The notes beneath the pieces are model-generated. The model did not search any database. It was not told the origin of the DNA and saw nothing but the letters and a program-made list of their open reading frames with translations. The position numbers were made by a program, and so were the translations under genes. Source: Cohnella thailandensis (GTDB lineage: Bacteria > Bacillota > Bacilli > Paenibacillales > Paenibacillaceae). Taken from it: a stretch of 64,000 nucleotides of DNA. Of the stretch, positions 18,536 to 26,185 are shown piece by piece; the first letter of the stretch is position 1, and every line of letters starts with the position of its first letter. The stretch spans positions 124,001-188,000 of the forward strand of contig NZ_JACJVQ010000014.1 in the NCBI RefSeq assembly GCF_014212135.1. Reading direction: 5' to 3'.

Positions 18536-19360
18536 TCAGCCTCGCTCCCGAGAAACCATCGGTTGAATGCTCTCCAGAAGCGAAGCCGTCGGACGACCCA
18601 GAAGCCGCTCGAGATCGCCGGAGACGGAGGACGTATCGATTCGGCTCAAGAACCCGTAAATCCAACTCTGTACTTCGGGATCCCGGCGCAGGGTAATCGG
18701 CTTGCCGGCAATCTCGGCGAGTGCGTCGGCCAAGTCTTCGAATGTCCAGGTCCGGGATGCCGTAAGCTCGTAGCTTCGATTCAGATGAGCTTCCGAATTG
18801 GCGAGAACGGCCGCGGCGGCTTCCGCCAAGTCCGGCCGGATCACGGTGTTGAACGTCCAATCCCCCGCGCGAACGACAAGCTCTCCTTGGGCGATCGCGC
18901 CCGGAAGCCCGAGAGCCCCGACGATATCGGTGTACAGAGCATTCCGGAGAAAAGTATAAGGAATTCCCGAAGCGAGAATGGCTTGCTCCGTCGCCAAGTG
19001 GAGATGCGCAAGAGGAACGGATCCGTTGTCCGCGTAGGCGAAGCTCGTGTAGAGGAGATGCCCGACTTTCGCTTTCTTGGCGGCTTCGATGACATGGGCG
19101 TGCTGGCGCAGCCGGACCGTGTCGTCTTGGTGGGAGCTTGAGATGAGCAGCAGCCGGGAGACGCCGGCAAACGCTTGTTCCAATGCGTCCGGTTGATCGT
19201 AATCGCACGGCCGGACGGAGACTCCCCGTTCCTCGAACCATCCGGAGGCATCCGGCCGCCGCACGCACGCAAGGATCCATTCGGCAGGAATCCGGCGCAG
19301 GAGCCCCTCGACGATCAGATGTCCCAATTGACCGCTGGCCCCCGTTATTGCGATTGACAT
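18536..19360 (-). CDS. SDR/NmrA-like NAD(P)H-dependent oxidoreductase (QorB-like)
   Basis: The 274-residue protein has the N-terminal Rossmann motif 'ITGASGQLGHLIVEGLL', a 'RPCDYDQPDALEQAF' segment, and 'VSRLLLISSS', all typical of the atypical SDR group that includes quinone oxidoreductase QorB and NmrA. It probably reduces quinones or similar electrophiles with NADPH. The ATG at 19360 is preferred to a GTG at 19369 because AAAGG then lies nine bases upstream. It is 19 bases from the MarR gene, which suggests that MarR represses it together with itself, a common layout for quinone- or oxidant-sensing MarR regulators. Confidence 0.85.
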   Translation of the reverse strand: MSIAITGASGQLGHLIVEGLLRRIPAEWILACVRRPDASGWFEERGVSVRPCDYDQPDALEQAFAGVSRLLLISSSHQDDTVRLRQHAHVIEAAKKAKVGHLLYTSFAYADNGSVPLAHLHLATEQAILASGIPYTFLRNALYTDIVGALGLPGAIAQGELVVRAGDWTFNTVIRPDLAEAAAAVLANSEAHLNRSYELTASRTWTFEDLADALAEIAGKPITLRRDPEVQSWIYGFLSRIDTSSVSGDLERLLGRPTASLLESIQPMVSRERG

Positions 19361-19379
19361 GAAGTCCACCCTTTCGGTT

Positions 19380-19826
19380 TTATTTTCCCCGCAACTTCGT
19401 TAATAGCTTGAGCAGAAGCCTCAGTTCGTCTTCTTCCAACGCTTGCATTCTCTCCGCGATACCCTGGCGGTTCTCGGGCAGATGCCTCAGAAGCAAACGC
19501 TGTCCTTCGCCCGTAATCGATACAACGGACTTTCTGCCGTCCTCCGGATGGGGCTCTCTCCGAATCCACCCGTCCTTCTCCAGAGGGCTGAGGAGCAGGC
19601 TGACGTTCGCCTTCGTCACTCCGATTTTACGAGCGAGAGCGGATGGCAGAATCGTGCCGCCTTCTTTCATGATTTCGACGAGGATGCGGACGCGGGCGCC
19701 GTTCATCCCTTTGGACTGCCAATATTTCTCCGACACGTCTACTAAACTTGCCGTCGTCTCTACAAGAGCGAAGAAAACGGAAACCGGAAGAGGTAGGTCC
19801 CTCACGTATTGCTGCAATTCTCCCAT
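19380..19826 (-). CDS. MarR family transcriptional regulator
   Basis: The 148-residue protein has the MarR winged-helix core: 'ILPSALARKIGVTKANVSLLLSPLEKDG' (recognition helix) and the wing 'IRREPHPEDGRKSVVSITGEGQRLL'. It would bind DNA as a dimer and let go on binding a phenolic or oxidised ligand. A perfect 18-base inverted repeat 27 bases upstream of its start is the likely operator. It heads the MarR-SDR-LysR transcript and is divergent from the TetR gene. Confidence 0.9.
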   Translation of the reverse strand: MGELQQYVRDLPLPVSVFFALVETTASLVDVSEKYWQSKGMNGARVRILVEIMKEGGTILPSALARKIGVTKANVSLLLSPLEKDGWIRREPHPEDGRKSVVSITGEGQRLLLRHLPENRQGIAERMQALEEDELRLLLKLLTKLRGK

Positions 19827-19852
19827 GAATATCTCCTGGCCTATATTCTATA

Positions 19853-19870
19853 TAGTTAAGCTCTTAACTA
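19853..19870. promoter_or_regulatory. Probable MarR operator
   Basis: TAGTTAAG-CT-CTTAACTA is a perfect inverted repeat of two 8-base arms just upstream of the MarR gene start. TTAA-rich palindromes are common MarR targets, so autorepression is likely. Confidence 0.6.
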
Positions 19871-19925
19871 AATGGAATGGTACCAGAAAATGGAGCGGTC
19901 GTCTACCTAAGCTTAAGAGAATGAA

Positions 19926-19981
19926 TTGACTTTGCCTCTTCGTCGGTATATCCTATTATTGGAATGTTAGTGATCACTAAC
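19926..19981 (+). promoter_or_regulatory. TetR-gene promoter with palindromic operator
   Basis: TTGACT (19926-19931), a 17-base spacer and TATCCT (19949-19954) form the promoter. The perfect 16-base palindrome GTTAGTGATCACTAAC lies at 19966-19981, just after the expected start point and 35 bases before the GTG start. The position is ideal for autorepression by the TetR protein. Confidence 0.65.
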
Positions 19982-20016
19982 TATCTTCTAGAAGAAGCAG
20001 GACGGAGTGCGTTGCC

Positions 20017-20586
20017 GTGGATAGCAGAACCAAACTTATGCTCGCGGCCATCGATCGGATGGCGGAGCGCGGCTACAAAGGCGTGTCGACGAAGGAGATC
20101 GCGGCGGCGGCGGGGGTTAGCGAGATGACGTTGTTCCGTCAGTTCGGCAGCAAGATGAATTTGCTGGAGAAGGCGATCGAGCGCTATCATTACGCGGCGG
20201 AGATGACGCAGGTTTTCGAAGAGAGGTTGACCTGGAACCTGAGAGAGGACCTGCTCCTGATCGGCCGGATGTACCACGAGACGATGGATCGCAACCGCAA
20301 GCTGTTCCTGATCGTGCTCGGCGACAACGAGCTGGCCGGTCTTCGCGAGCAAGCGCAGAAGCATCCGCGGAAGCTGTTGGAGCTTCTGACCGGGTATTTC
20401 ACGGAGATGCGCAGCCGGGGCAAGCTGATCGAGACCGATGCGGAGGCGCAGGCGATCGCGTTCATGTGGCTCCATTACGGGGCGTTTCTCTCCCGGCTGT
20501 TCGCTCCGTCTTCGATTACGAGCTTGCCGTTCTCCGAGGTCATGGAATCCAGCGTCGAGCTGTTCGCCAGAGGATTGACCCCGTGA
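20017..20586 (+). CDS. TetR/AcrR family transcriptional regulator
   Basis: The 189-residue protein has a standard TetR N-terminal domain ('AIDRMAERGYKGVSTKEIAAAAGVSEMTLFRQFGSK', recognition helix near residues 38-47) and a helical ligand domain. Start is GTG with CGGAG nine bases upstream. The palindrome GTTAGTGATCACTAAC overlaps its own early transcribed region, which points to autorepression. The SRPBCC and VOC genes follow closely in the same direction, so the regulator probably controls them too. The ligand is unknown. Confidence 0.9.
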   Translation: MDSRTKLMLAAIDRMAERGYKGVSTKEIAAAAGVSEMTLFRQFGSKMNLLEKAIERYHYAAEMTQVFEERLTWNLREDLLLIGRMYHETMDRNRKLFLIVLGDNELAGLREQAQKHPRKLLELLTGYFTEMRSRGKLIETDAEAQAIAFMWLHYGAFLSRLFAPSSITSLPFSEVMESSVELFARGLTP

Positions 20587-20617
20587 GCGTATATGAAGAA
20601 TAAGAGGAGGGAAAGCG

Positions 20618-21073
20618 ATGAACAAGCATGGCAGGCAGGTCGGTCAGACGGCCGCGACGGGCTTTCAGATCGGCGTTCGGAGAACGCTCCCGATCTCTGC
20701 GGAAGCGGCCTGGGCTTATCTGGTCTCGCCAGAAGGGCTTGAACTGTGGCTGGGGAACGTGCCGAATCTCTCGATTCGAGAGGGAGAAGCCTTCGGTTCG
20801 CCGGAGGGCATCTCGGGCGAGCTCAGAGTCGTGAAGCCGGAATCTCAGCTCCGCCTGAGGTGGAAGAAGAACGGTTGGGAGAAGCCCTCTACTTTGCAGA
20901 TCCGGCTTCTTCCGGGCAAGGCGGGGCAGACGACGATCAGCTTCCATCAAGAGAACCTGGATCATCCGAACACGCGGGAGCTTATGAAGATGAGATGGGA
21001 GAGCGTCCTGAACGAAATTCGACACCGGACAAGCTCCGCCAATAACCATGCAGAGGAGAGGATTAACCCATGA
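20618..21073 (+). CDS. SRPBCC domain protein (AHSA1/START-like)
   Basis: The 151-residue protein has the SRPBCC helix-grip pattern: 'ISAEAAWAYLVSPEGLELWLGNV' near residue 25 and 'LRLRWKKNGWEKPSTLQIRLL' leading to the long C-terminal helix. Such proteins bind small hydrophobic molecules. The start follows GGAGGG. It overlaps the next gene by four bases, so the two are translated together. What it binds is not known; the TetR neighbour suggests a role in response to a toxic or signalling lipophilic compound. Confidence 0.85.
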   Translation: MNKHGRQVGQTAATGFQIGVRRTLPISAEAAWAYLVSPEGLELWLGNVPNLSIREGEAFGSPEGISGELRVVKPESQLRLRWKKNGWEKPSTLQIRLLPGKAGQTTISFHQENLDHPNTRELMKMRWESVLNEIRHRTSSANNHAEERINP

Positions 21074-21450
21074 ATCGATTCGGCCATATCGACCTTCGGG
21101 TAAACGACCTGGAGCGGGATCTGCCCTTCTACGAGAAGCTGCTTCCCGAGTTGGGGTTCACCCGGACTTTTCACAGCGCGAATTGGAAGGTGTTCGCCGC
21201 GGACGGTGAGCTTCCGAGCGCCGCTTATTTCGCCATCACGGAAGATCGGGAGCATCGGCCGAACGCCAATCTGATCGGATTCTGGGCGCAGGACCGGGAA
21301 GAAGTCGATCGGCTCGCGAAGCTTATCGTCGAGATCGGAGGCGCTGTTAACGACGGGCCGAGGCTTTTTCCCATCAGCCCCACCTACTACGCCGTTTACT
21401 TCGAAGATCCTTGCGGCAATAAATACGAACTGCTTCATCGTCTGAATTAG
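21070..21450 (+). CDS. VOC family (glyoxalase/bleomycin resistance-like) protein
   Basis: The 126-residue protein has two beta-alpha-beta-beta-beta modules: 'FGHIDLRVNDLERDLPFYEKLL' at the start, and 'YYAVYFEDPCGNKYELLHRL' at the end. His4 or the final Glu of KYELLH are the usual metal ligands, so a metal site is plausible. Its ATG overlaps the stop of the SRPBCC gene. Function could be a lyase, isomerase or drug-binding protein. It completes the TetR operon. Confidence 0.85.
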   Translation: MNRFGHIDLRVNDLERDLPFYEKLLPELGFTRTFHSANWKVFAADGELPSAAYFAITEDREHRPNANLIGFWAQDREEVDRLAKLIVEIGGAVNDGPRLFPISPTYYAVYFEDPCGNKYELLHRLN

Positions 21451-21610
21451 TCGAATAGTTGTGGGGATGTCGACAAGAATCGATTAGGAATTACAGAAGC
21501 GAAAGCTCTCGGCCCAATTGGACAAGCTGAACCCGCCTGCCACCGTACGCAGATCAACAAGCTCACCGAGCTGTTCGGGAGATGGAAGAGTAAGGGACGG
21601 GCTTCGAAAG
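21451..21610. other. Intergenic stretch without recognised feature
   Basis: I see no gene, promoter or clear terminator here. One frame (about 21510-21610) reads through a lysine- and leucine-bearing stretch that could be the worn end of an old gene, but nothing recognisable. The 51-bp repeat array follows. Confidence 0.3.
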
Positions 21611-21621
21611 TGAGCTCATTA

Positions 21622-21742
21622 TGCATGAAAAATCATCTACAATCATCCAATTTTCCGAAATGAAGCGGATTCTAGATGATTTTTCATCTATAATTCCCGA
21701 TTTTGTCCCTCTGGCGAAAAATGAACATGAAATTTCATGCAC
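21622..21742. repeat. 51-bp phased palindrome array, three units
   Basis: Three inverted repeats have centres at 21630.5, 21681.5 and 21732.5, exactly 51 bases apart: ATGA-AAAA-TCAT, TAGATGA-TTTT-TCATCTA and CATGAAATTTCATG. The spacer contains TTTTCCGAAATGAAGCGG. Palindrome sequences differ from unit to unit while symmetry and spacing are kept. It lies between a VOC gene and an ArsR-type gene. Confidence 0.65.
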
Positions 21743-21930
21743 ATTCGCTTTCGCTTATTCAAGCTTCATCCCTTTGTTCGAGTCATTTGTCCGCGAATGC
21801 AGCCTTCCGTTAATTACTACAAAAAATATAATTCGTTACAATAATATTGATATAAATAGCGCTTTCCAGTAGAATACTTTCAAGTAGAATGATTGTAATA
21901 AAAAGGAATGACGAAAGGAGACGTACGAGC

Positions 21931-22860
21931 ATGCTCGAGCTTAGCTTTCAGGATCCGGATAGGCTGGTCGCCGTCGCGCACGCTCTGTCCACTCGTGCCC
22001 GCGTCGATATGCTTCAGCTACTTAGCACGAGAAACATGAACGTCATGGAGATCGCGGAAGCGCTCAAGCTGCCCGTGTCGACGGTGGCGAACAACGTCAA
22101 GGTGCTGGAGGCGGCGAAGCTGATCAGCACGGAGCTGGTTCCGGCTTCGCGCGGGGCGATGAAGGTATGCACCCGGAATTACGACGATATCCGCATCGCG
22201 TTTAATGTCGAGAAGACGGTTCCCAGGGGAAGGCTCAGCACCTACGAGATGGAGATGCCGGTCGGCCATTACAGCGACTGCGAGGTTCATCCGACCTGCG
22301 GGATGGCTAACGTCGAAGGCATGATCGTGAAGGAGGACGAGCCGGCCAGCTTCTATCATCCTAAGCATATCGGAGCCCAGATGATCTGGCTGCGCAAAGG
22401 GTATCTGGAGTATCTTCTTCCCCTTGAGATTCCGGCCAATGCCCGCATCGACGCGCTGGAGATTTCCATGGAGCTGTGCTCCGAAGCGCCGAACTACGAC
22501 AACAACTGGCCGTCCGATATTACGCTATGGATTAACGGAGTGGAGATCGGCACTTGGACGAGCCCGGGGGATTTCGGAGATCGCCGCGGCAGGCTGAACC
22601 CGGCCTGGCTGCCGGACTGGTCGACGCAATACGGATTGCTTAAGACGTGGCGAATCGACCGCCACCTGACAACGCTCGACATGGAGAAGGTGTCCGAAGT
22701 GAGGGTCGACGACCTGAAGCTGATCCATCGGCCGAACATCCGGCTGCGAATAGGGGTGAAGCCGGACGCGGTCCACCAGGGCGGATTGAATCTGTTCGGC
22801 AAGCAATTCGGGGATTATGAACAGGACATCAACGTTAAAGTTTATTATGCTACCGAATAA
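21931..22860 (+). CDS. ArsR-type HTH regulator with C-terminal beta-rich domain
   Basis: The 309-residue protein starts with an ArsR-like winged helix ('HALSTRARVDMLQLLSTRNMNVMEIAEALKLPVSTVANNVKVLEAAKLI', recognition helix about residues 47-62). The remaining 210 residues are beta-rich, with 'YLEYLLPLEIPANARIDALEISMELCSEAPNYD' and 'DITLWINGVEIGTWTSPGDFGDRRG', like a jelly-roll sugar-binding domain. The ATG at 21931 is chosen because AAAGGAG lies ten bases upstream. It sits directly before the sugar ABC operon, so it is a likely one-component regulator of it that senses a carbohydrate. ArsR proteins normally have only the winged helix, so the long tail is unusual outside this group of bacteria. 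Confidence 0.78.
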   Translation: MLELSFQDPDRLVAVAHALSTRARVDMLQLLSTRNMNVMEIAEALKLPVSTVANNVKVLEAAKLISTELVPASRGAMKVCTRNYDDIRIAFNVEKTVPRGRLSTYEMEMPVGHYSDCEVHPTCGMANVEGMIVKEDEPASFYHPKHIGAQMIWLRKGYLEYLLPLEIPANARIDALEISMELCSEAPNYDNNWPSDITLWINGVEIGTWTSPGDFGDRRGRLNPAWLPDWSTQYGLLKTWRIDRHLTTLDMEKVSEVRVDDLKLIHRPNIRLRIGVKPDAVHQGGLNLFGKQFGDYEQDINVKVYYATE

Positions 22861-22868
22861 TGATGTCG

Positions 22869-22912
22869 AAAGGCCTATGGTTACAAGGAATTTGTAACTA
22901 TAGGCCTTTTCC
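22869..22912 (+). terminator. Rho-independent terminator after the ArsR-type gene
   Basis: Long stem AAAGGCCTATGGTTACAA / TTTGTAACTATAGGCCTTT (one G-T pair) with a short loop, then TTTTCC, starting nine bases after the stop. Confidence 0.88.
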
Positions 22913-22938
22913 AACTATTTAACTACATAAATATTGTA

Positions 22939-22975
22939 TGAAAGCGTTGACAGACATCAAAATCTGGAATAATAT
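22939..22975 (+). promoter_or_regulatory. Promoter of the sugar ABC operon with overlapping cre site
   Basis: TTGACA (22947-22952), a 17-base spacer and TAATAT (22970-22975) form a strong SigA promoter. TGAAAGCGTTGACA (22939-22952) fits every position of the CcpA cre consensus TGWNANCGNTNWCA and contains the -35 box, so CcpA would block the polymerase when glucose is present. Confidence 0.8.
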
Positions 22976-23056
22976 TGCCTCAAAGGTACAATAAACTTGA
23001 AATAAAACAATAGTTTGGTGCCTTGAGTAGAGATTTCATTACATGGGGAGGCAAAT

Positions 23057-24409
23057 ATGAGAAAAAACATTGGTTTGACTCTGGCAACCCTGATGTCGGC
23101 ATCTCTGGTATTAAGCGCATGCGGCGGGAACAACGGGGGCGGCAACGCGAGTCCGGAACCTGCGGACAGCTCCAGCCCCTCTGCGGAAGCAAGCTCTAGC
23201 GCGCCTGCTTCCGATTCCGGAAGCGGCAAGCAAGTTTCGCTGTCCTTCTGGACGCTCTTCAGCGGCGGCGACGGCGACAACATGCAAGCCATGATCGACG
23301 AATTCAACAAGACCCACCCGGACATTCAAGTCAAGAACACGAAGCTGGAATGGGGAGAATATTACACCAAGCTGATCACGGCGGTCGGCAACGGCAACGG
23401 ACCCGACGTCGGAATCTCCCATACGTCCCGTCTTCCGGATCTGATTAACCAAGGCGTCGTCAGCGAGCTGGACGACGTGGCGGAAGGGGCCGGCGTCGAT
23501 TGGGGAACGTACAACTCCAACCTTCTGAACGCGACCGTGGTGGACGGCAAGCATTACGCGGCTCCGCTCGATACGCATCCGTTCATCATGTTCTATAACA
23601 AGAAGCTGCTGAGCGACGCCGGACTTCTCGGCGAAGACGGCAAGCCGGTCATGGAGCAATCCGCGGACGGGTTTGTCGCTTTCCTTGACGCGCTCAAACA
23701 GAAGCTTCCGGAGAAAGTAACTCCTTTCGCCCTGTCCAACTCGAACGACGACCCGTTCCGCTTGTGGTGGGCGCTGTACCATCAGCTCGGAGCGAGCGAC
23801 GTCATCTCCGACGATCTCGGAAGCGCGGCCGTCGATGCCGATAAGGGAGCGAAGGCGGCCGACTACATCCAGAAGCTGTATACGAACGGCTACATCAAGA
23901 AGAACGATCCGGACTTCTACAAGAACTTCCAGAGCGGTACCGCGGCCATCATGATGACCGGCGTCTGGGCGACCGGAACGTGGGAAGCGACGAAGGACTT
24001 CGAATTCGGCGCGATGCCGATTCCGCAGATCTTCGATCAGCCGGCCACATGGGGAGATTCCCATACGGTCATCCTTCCGGTAACGAAGAAGGAGGATCCG
24101 GATAAGCGCAAGGCGGCGATGATCTTCGCCGACTGGCTGGCCAGTAACGGCCAGATCTGGGCCAAGGCGGGACACATTCCTTCCAAGCCGTCCGTTCTCG
24201 AGAACGCGGACTACAAGGCCATGCCTTACCGCAGCGACTACGCTTCCGTCGCCGATACGGTCAAGTTCAGCAAGCCTTCCACGAAGAATTGGCAAATCCG
24301 CGACAACGCCTTGTTCAAGTATTTGAACGAAGTGTGGGCCGCCAAGATGACGCCGGCCGACGCGATGACGAAGATCCAAGCCGAAGTCGAGAAGATCTTA
24401 AAAGAATAG
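23057..24409 (+). CDS. Sugar ABC transporter substrate-binding lipoprotein (family 1)
   Basis: The 450-residue protein has a lipoprotein signal with lipobox LSAC (Cys22), followed by a Gly/Asn and Ser/Pro-rich linker and a cluster 1 binding-protein fold: 'LSFWTLFSGGDGDNMQAMIDEFNKTHPDIQV', 'PDVGISHTSRLPDL' and 'AAIMMTGVWATGTWE'. It sits on the outer face of the membrane and captures an oligosaccharide for the two permeases that follow. The start follows GGGGAGG. No ATPase gene is in the operon, so a shared MsmX-like ATPase would serve it. The substrate may be an arabinan or galactan fragment, judged from the hydrolases downstream; this is inference. Confidence 0.93.
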   Translation: MRKNIGLTLATLMSASLVLSACGGNNGGGNASPEPADSSSPSAEASSSAPASDSGSGKQVSLSFWTLFSGGDGDNMQAMIDEFNKTHPDIQVKNTKLEWGEYYTKLITAVGNGNGPDVGISHTSRLPDLINQGVVSELDDVAEGAGVDWGTYNSNLLNATVVDGKHYAAPLDTHPFIMFYNKKLLSDAGLLGEDGKPVMEQSADGFVAFLDALKQKLPEKVTPFALSNSNDDPFRLWWALYHQLGASDVISDDLGSAAVDADKGAKAADYIQKLYTNGYIKKNDPDFYKNFQSGTAAIMMTGVWATGTWEATKDFEFGAMPIPQIFDQPATWGDSHTVILPVTKKEDPDKRKAAMIFADWLASNGQIWAKAGHIPSKPSVLENADYKAMPYRSDYASVADTVKFSKPSTKNWQIRDNALFKYLNEVWAAKMTPADAMTKIQAEVEKILKE

Positions 24410-24488
24410 CGCCGAATGAGAGGAAGCCGGCAAGCCCCGAGGCCTCGGCCGCAGGCTTGCCGCGCTGTCCGGCGAGGGGTGCGTGCAT

Positions 24489-25379
24489 ATGAGAATCAGC
24501 AAATGGAGAGCGGACTTGCTGGCGCTGTTGTTCCTGCTGCCTTTTGTCCTCATCTACGTTCTGTATACGATCTGGCCGATGATCAAAGGCGTCGAGATGA
24601 CGTTCTACAAATGGACCTTGATCAAGAAAATGTCCTACGTCGGTTGGGACAACTATAACAAAATGTTCCACGACCGGGAAGTATGGGAGGCGATCTGGCA
24701 CTCGACGCTGTTCGTCATCCTGACCACGCCGACGATGGTCGTGCTGGCCATCGTTCTCGCTCTCATCGCCAACCGCAAATCGCGGCTGCGCAAGCTGTAC
24801 CGGACCGTGTTCTTCATCCCGAGCGTTCTGTCCGTCGCCGTCGCGTCCTTCCTCGGCCTGTTTATTTTCCAACCGTATATGGGCTTCGTGAACACGTTCC
24901 TGCACTTGATTCGCATTCTTCCCGAGAATAGCGAGATATTCTGGCTGACGGAGGTCGGCTTGTCCTGGATCGCGGTTTCCGCCATCACCCTGTGGTGGAC
25001 GGTCGGCTTCAACTTCATTCTCTACCTGTCGGCGATGCAGGAAATCCCGGACGAGATCGTCGAGGCGGCCCGGCTGGACGGAGCGAATAACTGGAACGTT
25101 TTCTGGAACGTTACTTTGCCGCATTTAAGCCCGATCACCAAGACGATCACGATGCTCCAGATCATCGCTTCCTTCAAGGTGTTCCTGCAGATTTACATCA
25201 TCACGGGCGGAGGTCCGCTCGACAAGACCCGGCCGATTATCCAACTGATCTATCAGACGGGCTTCCGCGAGAACGATCTCGGGTACGCGGCTACCATGTC
25301 TTACGTGGTGTTCGTCATCTTGCTCGTTCTCTCGGCGATCCAATACTGGCTTAACAACCGGAAGGAGGCGCGCGCCTGA
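24489..25379 (+). CDS. Sugar ABC transporter permease (MalF/UgpA type)
   Basis: The 296-residue permease has six membrane helices and the cytoplasmic EAA loop 'EAARLDGANNWNVFWNVTLP', which docks with the ATPase. The ATG at 24489 is preferred to GTG 24483 because GAGGGG lies nine bases upstream. It pairs with the permease whose ATG overlaps its stop codon. Together with the binding protein it forms a CUT1-class importer for di- or oligosaccharides. Confidence 0.93.
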   Translation: MRISKWRADLLALLFLLPFVLIYVLYTIWPMIKGVEMTFYKWTLIKKMSYVGWDNYNKMFHDREVWEAIWHSTLFVILTTPTMVVLAIVLALIANRKSRLRKLYRTVFFIPSVLSVAVASFLGLFIFQPYMGFVNTFLHLIRILPENSEIFWLTEVGLSWIAVSAITLWWTVGFNFILYLSAMQEIPDEIVEAARLDGANNWNVFWNVTLPHLSPITKTITMLQIIASFKVFLQIYIITGGGPLDKTRPIIQLIYQTGFRENDLGYAATMSYVVFVILLVLSAIQYWLNNRKEARA

Positions 25380-26185
25380 TGAAGTGGGTATATCGGATCC
25401 TCTCGCTGATCGCGGCATTCTTCTTCCTGGCCCCGCTCGTGTGGATGCTGATCGTCTCCATCAAGCAGGAAGGCATGAAAATCGTGACGCTCGTCGACTG
25501 GTTCACGCCGCCTTATTCCTTCGCCGTGTATGACGAGATCCTGAGCACGACCAAGCTCATGAACTGGACGTTCAACAGCTTCTTCGTGGCGGTGTGCGTC
25601 ACGATCCTGACGGTGGCGGTCGCGGCCATGGCCAGCTTCGCCATCTCGAAGATCCCGTTCCGTTACCGCACGGCCATGTTCTTCTTCGTCCTGGCGGGAC
25701 TGCTCATTCCGGGCGAAGCGGTCATCATTCCCCTGTACCAGGTCGCCAAGGACATGAACATTCTCAACAGCTACCAGGGCCTGATCCTGCCTGCGCTGGC
25801 CTCTCCGGTCGCGGTCATCGTGCTCAAAAGCTTTTTCGACGGCGTGCCGAACGAGCTGGTCGAGAGCGTGCAGATCGACGGAGCCGGGGTATGGCGGATC
25901 TTCTGGTCCATCATGCTCCCGTTGACGCGGCCGGCTCTCGCATCGATGGCGATTCTGACGTTCATCGGCTCTTGGAACAACTTCCTGTGGCCGTTCCTGT
26001 CCGTGACCGACGATAACCTGTTTACGCTGCCGATGGGGATTCCGACCTTGATGAACCAGTACTCGGAGGATTACGTCAAGCCGATGGTCATCAATACGCT
26101 TTCTTCCCTGCCGATTCTGCTGCTGTTCATCGTCTTCGAACGCCAGATCGTGAAGGGCATCAGCCTGACGGGGATCAAGGGATGA
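25379..26185 (+). CDS. Sugar ABC transporter permease (MalG/UgpE type)
   Basis: The 268-residue second permease has six helices and the EAA motif 'ESVQIDGAGVWRIFWSIMLP'. It overlaps the previous gene by one base and the acyltransferase gene by four, so the whole set is translationally coupled. It completes the CUT1-class importer. Confidence 0.93.
   Translation: MKWVYRILSLIAAFFFLAPLVWMLIVSIKQEGMKIVTLVDWFTPPYSFAVYDEILSTTKLMNWTFNSFFVAVCVTILTVAVAAMASFAISKIPFRYRTAMFFFVLAGLLIPGEAVIIPLYQVAKDMNILNSYQGLILPALASPVAVIVLKSFFDGVPNELVESVQIDGAGVWRIFWSIMLPLTRPALASMAILTFIGSWNNFLWPFLSVTDDNLFTLPMGIPTLMNQYSEDYVKPMVINTLSSLPILLLFIVFERQIVKGISLTGIKG

Noticed and set aside
21621..21872. An 83-residue open frame after the VOC gene
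   Set aside because: It runs through the palindrome array, has no ribosome site and gives an unconvincing protein.
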